Shown in pieces: positions 1 to 12,023 of a stretch of 64,000 bases of DNA. Below the pieces are notes generated by a model. It had not been told where the DNA came from, searched no databases, and was given only the letters and a program-made list of their open reading frames with translations. The position numbers and the translations under genes are program-made. The stretch's first letter is position 1. Each line of letters starts with the position of its first letter. Origin of the DNA: Coniella vitis (lineage: Eukaryota > Ascomycota > Sordariomycetes > Diaporthales > Schizoparmaceae); NCBI GenBank assembly GCA_011317545.1, contig WUJK01000004.1:1984001-2048000 (forward strand). Reading direction: 5' to 3'.

Positions 1-26
1 TGGTGAGATCGCCCGGCTGGCTCACC

Positions 27-3000
27 ATGGATCAATACGCCCATACCACCGACCTCATCGAGTTGAGGGATGAACTCGCCATTCAACAGACCATCCTCGC
101 CTCTCTCCTCGACAACCCAGACCCCGCCGCCATCGACCAGACCGAGGTTCGCAGCGCCCAGCAGGCTGTTTCTGCCCTTTGCCGCCAAATCAAGACGGTT
201 GAATCCAGAAGTGCGTGCCATGCAGAAGTCTTTCCAGTAGTCATTCCACCCAGGACGTGCCTGGCGGCTGCTAATTCGTACTCCAGATCCCACCAAGACT
301 AAGAGCTCGACAGCATTGATGAACCGTCACAACCGCTTTTCGACGCCCGCGAGTGCATCCACGTCTAGCGCATCTGGCGCCGGCGTCAACCGTTCCAAGC
401 GGCGCCCTCCCTCCAGCTTTGACGATGACGAGAGCAACGGCTATCCAAACAAGTCCTACAAGACCACTCCAAGCCCCGCCCAGACGGGCATCACCACCCC
501 CTCCTTCAACGACGACTTCTCCACTGCCAACGAAGACGCTTTCATAGACTTGACGGGTGATGATGGCGACTTCCAAGACATTATAAACAAGCAGCGCGCT
601 CTGTTTGCCCGCCATCAGCAGCAAAGGGAAGACGAAAAGATGGCCAAGTTTCTGAGCCAACAGTGGCAGCCTTCTGGTCCAGTTTCTGGCCCTTCGGCGC
701 CGCCCGCCGGTCCGTCTGCTTTTGACAGAATTTTTGACCGCCCGTCTCAATCTCAGTCCCAGCATCAAGAGCATCATTTGACTCCTCCGTCAAGCTTGGC
801 CTCTTTCCACGCCAATGCTCGAGATGTTACTTCTGCTCCTGTACCCCAGAATCCTAGAATGCCGGGCTCGTACATCTTGGAAGAAGACGATGATGGTTTT
901 GACGGTAATTCCATGGACCTGAGCTTCCTTCAGGAAGAGCAGGGTCATCTGTTTCCGTCGTTTTACAGCGCTGCTAGACGCCCTGCTTCAAACGCGTCTC
1001 TGCAGTGGAACAGTCAGGTTCCCGCTCCAGGCCCATCACTCACGCCCGAGCCACCTCCAAGGTTTCCGACCCATGCGCAGAATGTTCCCGCGGCCGAGTT
1101 GGCGCGTCGAGCAGCTCTGGCTCGCCGGCAAGCCTACCAGACTTTTGGCGGCCCCAGCTCTTCCAACGTCAATGGCTATAGACACCATAGTCATCTGAAT
1201 CCATTTGATGATGGCAGCACAATGGCATCTTCTGTCTACCGGCCAGGAATGCTCACATCGGGTTCGTACCAGCCTTTGAGTATGACGCGGGTGCATAACT
1301 CCGTGTTCCCTCCGAGGCCCTCTGCTAACGGCACATTTCCCGGGAACACGCTCTCCAATTTGATTGGCAGGACCAACGGTATTGACTGGGTCAACGGCCT
1401 TGATGCCTTTGGCAATCCTCTCAATGATCGTCTGATGAATTACTATGAGGACTTGCAAGATGATCCCCGGAAGACGCAAGAGGAAATCCGCGACTTGCTC
1501 GCAAACATCCGACCCGATGAGGAAATACCAAAAGAGGACCGCATGGGTACTCCTGACGCCCTCCGATACCCTCTGTACGATCACCAGAAACTTGCCCTCA
1601 AGTGGATGACCGACAGCGAGACGGGCAGTAACAAGGGTGGTATTCTTGCTGACGACATGGGTCTCGGAAAGACGATTTCAACAATTGCCCTCTTGGTCAG
1701 CCGCCAAGCAACGGACAGACTCAAGACAAACCTCATTGTCGGGCCTGTCGCACTACTCAAGCAGTGGGAGCTGGAGCTCAAGAAAAAGCTCAAGTCTGCA
1801 CACCACATGAGTATTCTTCTCTTGCATGGGAAGAATGCCACGTATGAAGAGCTACGAAGGTTTGATGTTGTGCTGACGTCCTATGGCAAGCTAGGCCATG
1901 AAGAGAAACGTTATCAAAAGTGGCTTGAGCATCACCCTGGTGCCGATGCCAGTGCCGATATTGGTTTAGCTAAGAGCTGTCCATTGGTGCATCCCAAGTC
2001 CAAGTTCTACCGCGTCATCCTCGACGAGGCTCAGTGTATAAAAAACGTCAACACGTTTCAGGCAAAGGGAGCCGCGCACCTGCAAGCCACATATCGTTGG
2101 TGCCTGACGGGAACGCCCATGATGAACGGAATCCACGAACTCTACTCTTTGATCCGTTTTCTGAAAATCGCCCCATACCACAATCAAAAGGAGTTCAACA
2201 AGAGGTTTGGTAGTCTATCCGCAAAGTCTGCACGAAGTCGCGCGGCTGGCGAGTACTCAAGGACCAGTGCAATGGATGCTCTCCGAGTCCTCCTGAAGGC
2301 TATCATGCTCCGCAGGATGAAGACGTCCAAGCTTGACGGAAAGCCTCTGCTGACACTACCACCCAAGACTGAAGAGGTTGTACATGTTGTATTCGATGAT
2401 GACGAAATGGATTTCTACAAGACCCTCGAAGCAAGAACTAAGATCACATTCAACAAATACTTGCGTGCCAATACAGTTGGCAAGAACTACTCCAATGTCC
2501 TGGTTCTGCTGTTGCGGCTTCGTCAGGCCTGTTGTCACCCTCATCTCAACTTGGACGTCGAGTATGTCGGCAGTAGCGAAGTTGATCAAGATGACATGGC
2601 TACTCTGGCCAAGACTTTGGCACCTGATGTTGTCAACCGGCTCAAAGCAGCCAACGAAGAAGGCTTCAACTGCCCTATCTGCTTGGACGCAGTCATTGAT
2701 CCCACCATTGTTCTTCCTTGTGGCCACAACAGTTGCGGTGAATGCTTTTCCACGCTCGTCGCTGGTGCAACTGAGAATAACATTCGATCTGGCGAAGAGG
2801 GTAACAATATCAAGTGTCCCGAGTGTAAGTGCTTTTTTTTTTTTTGTGTGTCTTCTTTCTTTCGACAATTTTTCATTCCTAACAAATAGGTCTACAATCC
2901 CCTCTGTATCGCCACCTTTTTATGATACTGTCCGTTGACATACAATTGCCCAGGTCGTGGACCTATCAATCCGAAACAGGTCATCAACCTGACTGCTTTC

Positions 3001-4077
3001 AAGGCTGTCCACATGCCCGAGACCGAGACCAGCAACCAAGCACCCCAGGCAGAATCAGCAGACGAAGACAGCGACGACGACGACGACGACGACGATAGTG
3101 ATTCGTCCGACTCGGATTCTGACACGGAAGGTGGCGAGAGTGGACACGACGTCGATCGAAACGGAAACCTCAAAGACTTCATTGTTCAGGATGATGAGGA
3201 AGAGGATTCGGCGGGCGAACAGCAGAACAATGACGAAAATGATGATGGCCTTGATGGTCTCTTTGTTCCTCAGTGCTCGGCGTCTTCTGGCAGAGAATCC
3301 AACAAAGCCAAGGCCAAGGCCACGGCCAAATCAGGAAAAGGCAAAGGAAAAGAGAAGCAGAAGAAAGAAAAGGTCGAGCCTCATATGCTGAAGACGTTGC
3401 GTCTTGAGGCTAAGAAGAACAAAGCCCAGTATAAGCGGTACATGAAGTATCTGAAGAAAAACTGGATGACATCAGCAAAGGTGTCCAAATGCTGCGACAT
3501 TCTTCAGGGCATCCAGGAGAGTGGAGACAAGACAATTGTGTTCTCACAGTTCACGTTTCTGCTGGACTTGCTCGAGATCCCCATCAAGTACGATCTTGGC
3601 ATCAAGTATTGCCGATACGACGGTGGCATGACCCGGCAGCAGCGTGATGCTGCAACCATGGACTTTCAGGATCCGAATTCTCGCACAAAAGTCATGCTAA
3701 TCTCTCTAAAGGCTGGCAACGCTGGTCTCAACTTGACGGCCGCCAATCACGTCATTATCATGGGTGTGTATATCTGTTTCTGCGTTGCCTCTGAAACCGC
3801 TACACTGCTGTATTTCGTGCTAACTCATCATATTGCAGATCCATTCTGGAATTTCTTCGTCGAGAGCCAAGCAGTTGACCGTGCGCATCGCATTGGTCAA
3901 CAGAAGCCGGTGCAGGTGCACCGTCTCCTGACACAAGAAACAGTCGAAGACCGGATCATTGAAATTCAAGAACAAAAACGCCAATTCGTCGACGCTGCTC
4001 TGGACGAAGGCGAGTCTAAGAATCTGGGTCGACTGTCGCTTCAGGACCTTCAATTCCTTTTCAACGGTCGAGAATAA
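27..4077 (+). CDS. SNF2-family DNA-dependent ATPase with RING finger (Uls1/Rad16-like)
   Basis: Exons 27-210, 287-2824, 2954-3763 and 3839-4077 join in phase to 1,256 residues. All introns are GT-AG. Order of parts: a disordered N-terminus of about 500 residues; a SUMO-interaction-like motif (FIDLTGDD, about residue 146) beside acidic residues; the SNF2 ATPase with Walker A DDMGLGKT (about 516) and DEAQ box (about 640); a C3HC4 RING starting CPICLD (about 857); a long Asp/Ser tract; then the helicase C-terminal half with DPFWN and QAVDRAHRIGQ. A RING inserted between the helicase halves is the Rad16/Rad5/Uls1 layout. No HIRAN domain is seen, which argues against Rad5. The SIM-like motif favours a SUMO-targeted ubiquitin ligase like yeast Uls1 or S. 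pombe Rrp1/Rrp2, but Rad16 is not excluded. It should act in the nucleus. The start at 27 is the first in-frame ATG in the window; an earlier exon could lie outside. Confidence 0.88.
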
Positions 4078-5206
4078 ACACACCAGATGTCGCCTGGTGA
4101 GAGTCTGGTGCATTGATGTGCGTCAGGTATTCTCTATTCTATCCTTTTCCTAAGTCCGTTTGTTTTATGGGATGCGGGTGCAGTTATTCCCAATGATTGT
4201 AAGCCTCATTCAACAGTCGGCAGTGTACACACTTCTGCGGAAAGCCTCGGTCCGAGCTCCTGATCGTCGCCTATAAACATAGTTCGTTTTGTCGGTGTAC
4301 ATGGTTTTGATTTTCTTTTGCGTTTCCGCATAATTCACAAAGGGTGGTCAGTTTGCGATCAAAACAATGACCTGCATTGTTCAGTGCTGCGAGGAGTTCT
4401 GATCCGGGAGGAAATACGGGAAAGACACCACAGGGCAAAACGCACATGTTATCGGCGTGGCTATACAATGTCAGTGGGCTCTTGGGGTGCTTACATACCA
4501 GTTGGTTCAAAGCGGAGGTTCATGGCGTTGCAGGAAATCCCTGGTTATGTCGGATCATGCGGCAAGACATGATGGCTGTTGGTGTTGGGGTAAATAGTGC
4601 TGTGTCAGGGACTGATAAATGGCCAAGCTTGTTACGGAATACATGTCCGTTATACTCCCTTTTGCCCTCTTCTGAAGTTTTGCCTGGGTATTACACGTGC
4701 TCATTTGTTTGGCTCTCAAACATGTAAGATTGGCCACGTAAACAAGCAGACCGAAGTAAAAGGGTGGTTTTCTCCTTGATAAAATGGTATTTGCTTCTCG
4801 AGAATTCTCAAAATCACGAAAAGGTCTTGCAGGTGATGTAGCTAACTAAAAACGACAAGAACGAATAAAACAAAGAAACACAAACGATCAAAAAAGAGCT
4901 GCCGCCCCCAAAAAGGCCATGTCTTGTAGAGAGTTGGTTTAGTCCGGCGATTCCCGTTTGAACAAACAAAGTGGGCATGTAATTATTAATATAACAAAAA
5001 GGAGTCTGAAAACGCCAAAAACGACCAGACCGACCGGCCATACCGTGCCATACCGTGCCATACCGCGAGCGAACCGGATCCCAGATCCGGGGTATAAAGT
5101 AAAGGAAATGGTAGGGTTGTGGCGGATGCAGTGCCACGATGGATATTTGTACAGAGTGATTAATAAGAGACAGACTACCAGCACGATCTTGTGTGTTATG
5201 GAACAT

Positions 5207-5241
<35 letters not shown>

Positions 5242-5340
5242 ACGATCAGAACCAAAGCAAGCAAAGTGAGACCAGTGATGACGTGGCCCAGGAAACATGG
5301 TAAGGAGTGCAGAGGTGCCAAGTTAGCGGCTGATTTCCGC
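4078..5340. other. Intergenic region, tail-to-tail between SNF2 and phosphodiesterase genes
   Basis: Both flanking genes end here, so this should hold two 3' UTRs and terminators. I see no convincing gene. It contains three near-perfect copies of a 10-bp unit (GCCATACCGT) at 5037-5065 and a run of 29 A at 5210-5238. Confidence 0.6.
5210..5238. repeat. A29 homopolymer
   Basis: Twenty-nine consecutive A on the + strand lie about 100 bp beyond the stop codon of the minus-strand phosphodiesterase gene, so its 3' flank carries T29. It could be a simple repeat or the tail of an old retroposed sequence. I see no target-site duplication. Confidence 0.9.
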
Positions 5341-7877
5341 TTAGCTACCTTGAGGAGCAGCAGCATCAGCTTTCGCGGCCGTTGTCGCTTCTCCGCCATG
5401 GATCGACGACCACGCTTTATGCGCTTCATCGACGGTCCAGCCCCACGCTTTGCCGAAAGCATCCTTGGCCCACTCGAGGAGATCCTTATCGGAGGAGAAA
5501 TCGTCTGTGCCTGTGGAGGGGTTGAGGATTTCGTCTTCGTCTTCCTGAGACGGCGGCGAGGGTGGGTCGACGCTGACGGGGGAGGAGACATCGCCTGTTA
5601 CGACGGGGTCAATGCCGAGGGTCTTGGAGGAAGAGGTGGTGGTAGTAGTGGTGGTAGTGGCTGGCGGTGACGTTGGCGTGGTGGAAGCGGTAGACGTGAG
5701 GGTGTAGCTCGTGACTGGGTCCGAGGGGATCTCAACGGCTGGGACATCGTCGTGAAGACCAACGGGTTGAAATGGGAGGCGGATAGTGCCATTGTTGGGA
5801 GACGGGTTGAGGCCGATGGAGTCGCAGAGGATGTTGTACACTTCAATGTTCTCTGTGTTATTATTGTGTGTTAGTACTCCATTCGTCCACATGCATCCGT
5901 CCACCACTAATAATCCAACACAATACCAGATGTGATAGACTTACGGAACGGCTCGACCCTGCTGCCCGGCTGGTGCGGAAACGCAGGGCCGCGGGCTGCA
6001 AAAATGGCCCGCATGAGAGGGTGCTCAAAGTCATACCCGTGCAGACCCTTGGGGTGGTAGTCGATCCCATTCGCCTTGGCCGACTCAATATCAAACTCTT
6101 CCTTATCCACGATTGCCCAGCCCGTCTTGGGCACGATCCACAACGGGGCGATGCGCTCATTGTTGGAGAAATGGTATCGCTCAGGCATGGTGCTGTCGCG
6201 TAGGTAGACGTCAAAGTTTGGAATAGCAGCAGCTTTTTCGACGAGCCCTGCGTACATTTCTTGCAAGAAAGCGGCGGATTCGTTCTTGGGTCGCAGACCG
6301 ACCAGCGGCCAGCCATCAACATGGGCAATTTGCGACAAATCGACGAGGTCCTCAAGCTGAATCATGCGCGAAACATCTGTTGTCGCCATGCCGTGATCCG
6401 AGACGACAATGACATTGACGATGTCTGTCAGATTGCGCGCCGTGAGGCCCGCAAAAAGGCTGTCGAGCATCTCGTCGACTCGCTGGATTGTGGTGTAGAT
6501 CTCGGTGCTGTTGGGTCCATACTTGTGACCGTCAGCGTCAACATTGGGCACGTATGCGGCAATAAGCTGTGGGCGCATCTCTGCAGTGTTTGCAGAAGGG
6601 TCTTCAAGCCCAGGGAGGTCGAGAAAGGATAGAATACGCGCGGCTTTGTTGGCGAGGATTTCACGCCCATTGTATTCGTCGAGAAAGGCGGGTGTGACAG
6701 TGCCCAGGTGGGCTTCGCTGCCTGGCCACATGTGCAGCGCGGTGCGGATGCCATGTCGCTCAGCAGTCACCCAAAAGGGCTCGCCGTTCCACCACTTGGG
6801 TTGCATGCTGACGGCCGTGTCGGTGTAGTAGAATTGCTGCTTGAGTGTCGGGTCCCAGAAAGTATTGCCGACGATGCCGTGGGCTTCAGGGTACAGCCCC
6901 GTGGCCAGGGTAAAGTGATTCGGGAACGTGACGCTAGGGAATGAAGGCTTCATGTACAATGGCGAAACACCTTCTTTGATGAAAGCATTCAGTCTCGGCG
7001 TCAATCCCCGCTGGAGAAAGTCTGCGCGGAACCCGTCCAGGCTAATGATAAGCGTCGTGGGCGCAAAAAGGGCCGTGCCGTTGCTCACGAGCGTCTGCGC
7101 CTTGAAGGCTGCCGTCCGAGCCGACATGCGCCACGCCAAGAAAGCGACAACGGCAAATGCAACGCCCATGGATGCGTAAATGAGCACCCACCGCCACCAA
7201 GTCCGTCGGCGCTGGCGTTTTGCGTCGGCCAGGTAGCGCAGGCCACTGCGGTCGAGTTCATCACTACCGTCGCGGTCGCTGTGGTAGTCGTCGTCCATGT
7301 CGCTACTGTCAAGGCTGCTCCCCGTCTTCATGCCACCCTCTTCCATCTCGTACATGAGCTCGCCATCCTCGCCCTCGGCTGCCTTTTCCAGCAGCCTCTC
7401 TTTCTTTTGCCTCCGTCTCTGCCGTCGCTGTTTTCTCTCTTGCTCGTTCATTAGGCTGGCTTTCTCACCCGGGCTGATGGATCGACTGCCCGCGCTGCCA
7501 CTGACGCTCCGCCTCGCGCTGCTGCCGCCACTAGAAAAGAGATTCAAGGGTGTGCGGATCGACAGCCCAGCTGATACCGTGCGTCTGCCATTGTTACTGC
7601 CGCCACCACCGCTGTTATGACTGGACGCTCTTCGTTCGCTGGCCTGGCGTCTCCGAGCGTCGATGACGAGCTGATCCATTTCCTCCTCCTCGAGCAGAAC
7701 GATGCGGTCGTGGGCGCGCAGCTCGCGGCTGTTGCGGGCACGGGCTTGCCGCTCGTCATCGTCGCTGTCGGAATCTTGGTCACTGCGGAGCGAGTTTGCG
7801 TCTGGATCGTAGCTTTTGGCGGAAAGCAGAGAGTTATTTGGCGATTTAGGGCGGTTGAGGGGTTTTAAAAGCGGCAT
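5341..7877 (-). CDS. Type II membrane nucleotide pyrophosphatase/phosphodiesterase (NPP family)
   Basis: Exons 7877-5945 and 5852-5341 give 814 residues. The join restores the family motif FQNIEVYNILCD just before PNNGT, which supports the splice. The N-terminal 225 residues are Ser/Arg/Asp-rich and should be cytosolic. One membrane segment follows (about 228-248, after a KRQRRR basic stretch), so the catalytic part should face the secretory lumen or outside. Catalytic marks are the metal-binding Asp in LIISLDGFRADF (about 275), the nucleophile Thr in PSVTFPNHF (about 311), GLYPEAHGI and VSDHGM. Yeast homologues are Npp1/Npp2, ectoenzymes that hydrolyse nucleotides and are induced by phosphate starvation; that regulation is not shown here. 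The C-terminal 150 residues are Thr/Ser/Pro-rich. Confidence 0.9.
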
Positions 7878-10082
7878 CGTTGGCTATGGTGAAAGATGCT
7901 GTCTGGTTCGGCTTCCTATCTCTGGGCTGTGGCGGTTTTGCGTGGCTCTTGCGCCAGCTGGTATTGGCGAGATGCTGGGAGAAAGACAGGAAATACACAA
8001 GGGATTCAGAAAGGGAAAAGAAGCAAGGAAACAGACTAAGCGAGAGAATTGTTGGACATGGCAATCGGACTTGGAATTAACAAGCCGAGGTGAGGCTTTT
8101 CAGGGGCGAGGCAAACGGCTGTGATTGGAATTGCGAGGTCGTCTCCAATCTCTGTAACGCCAAATGCCGTGGCTTAGTGGGTCGGCAAAGGGTCTTTGTG
8201 GAAACAGACCCCTCCGGATGCAAGCTGACTCACAGATCCACGGCGTGGATCGGGGTCTGTTCGCAGTGATTAGTCACTGCAGACTATCGTATAAATATAT
8301 CACCGACCGCATTCGATTTTTTTGCATTTCGTATCGTGCAAAAAATCGTTCTCCCACGCTGCTTATCACCAAAGCCTCCATCACCAACATCTCGTAATGC
8401 CCGTCCACATGCCGTTGCATGAGTGACTGTATTGCTGTAAAGTTCATCGTTAATATATGTCCATCATACCTTCAATTCTCTTGTCGAAACCCACACAAAC
8501 AACCAGCTCGTGACTCTGATGCTTACTGTCCTTGGATCACCCAATTCGGCCAGTCATAAACAATGAATGACGGTCATAAGGTCCCTGCGAGTTCGAATGC
8601 TCCTCAAAAACGAGCATCAAATACGTATAAGCACTCCTCAAAGTCAGAGTGAAGTGAGAAGCTAAGAGAAGCAGAATCAGGAGTCCAAAGCCGTGTTGCG
8701 CTGTGTGTGATCGTCAATGCCTCCATCGCTAGGCTCGTCACCTGCCTCAGCAAGGAGGGCAAGCGCAAGAGCTTCAGTTGGCTTGTTGGCCTTCCCCTCT
8801 TTCCCTCCCTGTGCCCTGACTAAGCCTTTCCACCGGCTTCCATGGTCCCCCCCCTCCCCAAATCGGTCCCGAGTCCCAGGATGTTGGCTATATAAGTGCA
8901 GACAAGAAGTCTGTAATCAAATCCACAATGGCACAGTGGTTAAGGCGCCAGGCCAACTGCGTTTCCTTGTGGTCCCCTGGGTAGTGTAGGTGGGTGGTTA
9001 TAGGGGGGCGTCGGCTTGTCAACGACCTGGAAGGCCAGTAGTTCAAGCCAGGTCACTACGGTTTCTTTTTTGCTGCCTTTTCGTTTTTGACAGTTGGGGA
9101 TTGATGCTCAATGGGTCAACTTGGTCGTGAATATTTTTTGATGATTCTATCTGTTTGGTTGCGGGCCTGGTGGGTGGAAACGCGAGCGGCGAGTTGGTGG
9201 TTCTGCCTTGAGAGATACCTGCTGGAGGAGGAAGGGTACATGGGGGTACAAGGGCCCTAAACATCGGGAGGTTCGTTGTTCGATTCTCGACAGCACGCTT
9301 CATTCTGCTATTTTTTGGATCTTTTGATCGGAGCGACCCTGTAGCTGGGTAAGCAAGCTACATGGTCCAGCTTTTGCATTGCTTCTATCTCTTGATCTGG
9401 GATTGCTGTGCGAGATGTCATGTTTTGAAGTGGTGACGTTGTCTCTTTCTAGTGACAGGCCATCAGTGGACGGACAGGGAGAGGACGGACTGAGTTAGCT
9501 GCCCAGATCAGAGATGAGCGCCGTGGCTTGTCCATGGAATCGCCGTGTGAGCGTCGAGTATGCTTGGAGCTACACTGGCCTAACCTTCTGACAGGTTGTG
9601 GCCAGTCTCCTTTACTAGCTATCAAGAGGATATCAGTAGTTGCGTCGCTGGATCAGACGTGCTATATTCCACCACTTTGCTCTCCCGTTCGAATGTACAT
9701 GCAGAGACGGTCTGAAGTATATGGGCGACTTTGCAAGCCATCGTCCGAGAAGCTTGGTCGAACAAGGATATCCTATCACCTCAGAGTGAGGTCAAGCTCT
9801 TTCTTCATCAAAATATGGAATCGATTGTCTCGCGGCAGCTTTTAATGGTTGTTCTGGAACACATCCTCGCTCAGACGTAACAGGAATCGAAGCAAACTCC
9901 AAACCATACCACATAGTGCAGAAGTCTAGTTTAAAAAAAAATGATTTATCATACATGTTTCGGCTTGGTGAATATAGTCTCGAAAGGCATGGAATCCTTC
10001 TAAACACAGTTCTACTCTTTCTCAACGCCAGACCAGATACATAAAGACACCCCCCAATCATACCCAAGAGTCCAAACTCTCC
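7878..10082. other. Intergenic region with weak pol III-like signals
   Basis: This 2.2-kb region lies upstream of the phosphodiesterase gene and downstream of the IVD gene. No protein gene is supported. It contains a TATATAA at about 8889, an A-box-like TGGCACAGTGG at about 8932, B-box-like strings near 9040 and 9272, and T6 runs near 9066 and 9311. These suggest tRNA-derived sequence, listed separately. Confidence 0.5.
8930..9072 (+). other. Possible tRNA-derived or pol III-transcribed element
   Basis: A good A-box match (TGGCACAGTGGTTAAGGCG) is preceded about 40 bp upstream by TATATAA. A B-box-like AGTTCAAGCC lies about 105 bp downstream, followed by a T6 run. A stretch at 8981-9059 has a 6-bp terminal pairing (GTAGTG/CACTAC) and a 4-bp stem GTCG/CGAC carrying a T at the position-33 equivalent. 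The D and T stems do not pair well, so it is not a clean tRNA. A decayed tRNA or SINE head fits best. Confidence 0.22.
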
Positions 10083-11502
10083 TCATACCGAGTGATTGGC
10101 ATACTCCTTGTTGAAGGCCCTTCCAATCACCATCCGCCTGACCTCTGATGTGCCTGCACCAATTTCGTATAGTTTTGCGCTACACATTATTGTTAGCTCT
10201 TGCTTCACGCCATGATATGGACATACCAAGACAAGCAGACAAGACTTACTCTCTCAAGATCCGCGAGGCGGGCATCTCCTCAACGTATCCCATCCCACCC
10301 AGAACTTGAATGCAATCCAGTCCACACTCGGTCGCCCTTTCAGCAGCATAGAGAATCGTACCCGCGCAGTCTTGCGTCCTAATTATCCCCTCCTCATCCA
10401 CCGCTTTGGCCGTAGCATACGTATACGCCCGGCTCGCCTGGTATTTCGTATACATATCTGCCAGTTTTCCCTGCACAGCCTGGAACGTTCCGATTGGCTG
10501 GCCAAACTGCTTGCGCGTGTGAGCGAACGGCAGCGCCACATCCAAGGCAGCCTGCATCAAACCCAAGGGACCCGCGCTCAACACCAGCCTTTCCAGGTCC
10601 AACCCTTCCATGAGCACACGCACGCCGCCATTGATTGTGCCGAGGACATTGGCGTCGGGTACAAAGACATTGTCAAAGACGAGCTCTCCCGTGTTGCTCC
10701 CGCGCATACCCATCTTGTCGAGCTTGCGTGCACACGCGAACCCCTTAGTCACGGCGCCATTGTCACCGGCTTTGGTCTCGACGATGAAGGCCGTGATGCC
10801 TTTGCTCCCTGCGTCGGGCTCTGTCTTGGCGTAGACGATAATGTAGTCTGCATCAGGCCCATTGGTGATCCACATCTTGGTCCCGGACAGGAGATACCCG
10901 CCATCTACCTTTTTCGCGCTCGTGCGCATACTCACCACATCACTGCCCGCGCCGCTCTCGCTCATGGCCAACGCGCCGACCTTTTCACCCGCAATCAAAC
11001 CTGGCAAGAACTGGGCTTTTTGCGCGGGGGACCCGTTGAGCTGCAGCTGGTTGACACAGAGCTGGGAGTGGGCTGCGTAGCTTAGCGCGATGGATCCCGA
11101 GGCGCGAGAGAGTTCCTCCATGACGACGCAGTGGGCTTGGTAGCCTAGCGCGAGCCCGCCGACGGATTCATCTGCCGTGATACCGAGGAAGCCTGCTTCG
11201 CCAAGTTTGGACCACATGTGGTGAGGGAAGGAGTTGGATTGGTCGACGGTGGCGGCGAGGGTTGGGGGAACTTCGCGGCGAGTGAATTCTTGGACGCGGT
11301 CGCGGAGTTCGTCGAGGTCGGATTGGCTAGGAGGGACGAAGCCTTGGGGGTGTTTGGAAGCTGTGGATGCATGGCGGGCCGTTGGTAGTGGTGGGTGTGG
11401 AAAGCCTAGACACGGGGAAAAGGAGGGAGAGGAGAGGATGCGTCTGGCTGAGGGTCGGCGTGAGGGCTGGGCTAGACGGTGGAGTGGTCGTGAGGTAGAC
11501 AT
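10083..11502 (-). CDS. ivdA: Isovaleryl-CoA dehydrogenase, mitochondrial
   Basis: Exons 11502-10250 and 10179-10083 give 449 residues. The Ser/Arg/Pro-rich first 45 residues, with no acidic residue, look like a mitochondrial presequence. The acyl-CoA dehydrogenase fold follows: ALAMSESGAGSDVVSM (FAD/substrate region), KMWITNGPDADYIIVYAK, and GLDLERLVLSAGPLGLMQ, whose Glu is the catalytic base position of IVD rather than of other acyl-CoA dehydrogenases. IQVLGGMGYVEE and the second-exon ending YEIGAGTSEVRRMVIGRAFN are also standard. It oxidises isovaleryl-CoA to 3-methylcrotonyl-CoA, passing electrons to ETF in the mitochondrial matrix. Its divergent neighbour performs the next step of leucine breakdown. 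The symbol follows the Aspergillus nidulans orthologue. Confidence 0.95.
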
Positions 11503-12023
11503 GTTTGAGGAAAGTGAGTGGATGAGCGATAGTGACGGAGAGCGCGACTCGCCAACAGAGGTTTGAGGGTATTCAGAAAGGTAATAAGTTGGCGTCAACT
11601 GAATCGACTGGAAAGCCGAATTGTCAACGAATGTCGTCGCGTATACTCGGTTCAATATCGGCCAGCACAACCCCCGGCATCAACCCGGCGGAATCCACCG
11701 CTTATAAGCGGGCCGAGGGCGGTAAAGTCTGGGGTTGACCCCACCATGCTTATACGATGAGCCTTGCAAGCCCAGACGTCACAGCGCGGGGTACGTACCT
11801 TGGGTACCCTTGCACCCGAAAAGGCAGGGGTCGAATACCGAGTGACTTGCGCCCTTGAGCCGCTGTGTCGGCTTTCGTTCATTCATGCACCTCGACACCA
11901 CCTCACCTTCGTCCTCTTTTCCCCTTCTCACAGCTCGTGCAGAACACCAATTCACACAATTGCGATACCTCTGACGGGGATGCTCTCTCATTTGCTGCAT
12001 TTGCCTCTCCCCCTTTGCCCACC
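11503..12023. promoter_or_regulatory. Shared divergent promoter of ivdA and mccB
   Basis: The start codons of the two leucine-catabolic genes face away from each other across 521 bp. The interval holds a perfect 14-bp palindrome with CCG and CGG ends (11698-11711) and GTAC-rich short palindromes near 11790-11812. Co-regulation of the pair is an inference from this arrangement. Confidence 0.7.
11698..11711. promoter_or_regulatory. CCG-N8-CGG palindrome, candidate Zn(II)2Cys6 site
   Basis: CCGCTTATAAGCGG is a perfect 14-bp palindrome inside the divergent promoter. CCG/CGG half-sites in everted orientation are the usual target style of fungal binuclear zinc-cluster regulators. The TTATAA core could instead serve as a TATA element. 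Confidence 0.4.

Noticed and set aside
27..4077. Assignment as Rad5
   Set aside because: No HIRAN domain is visible in the N-terminal 500 residues, and the SIM-like motif points to the Uls1 type.
10306..11085. 259-codon + strand frame opposite IVD
   Set aside because: Shadow of the IVD coding strand.
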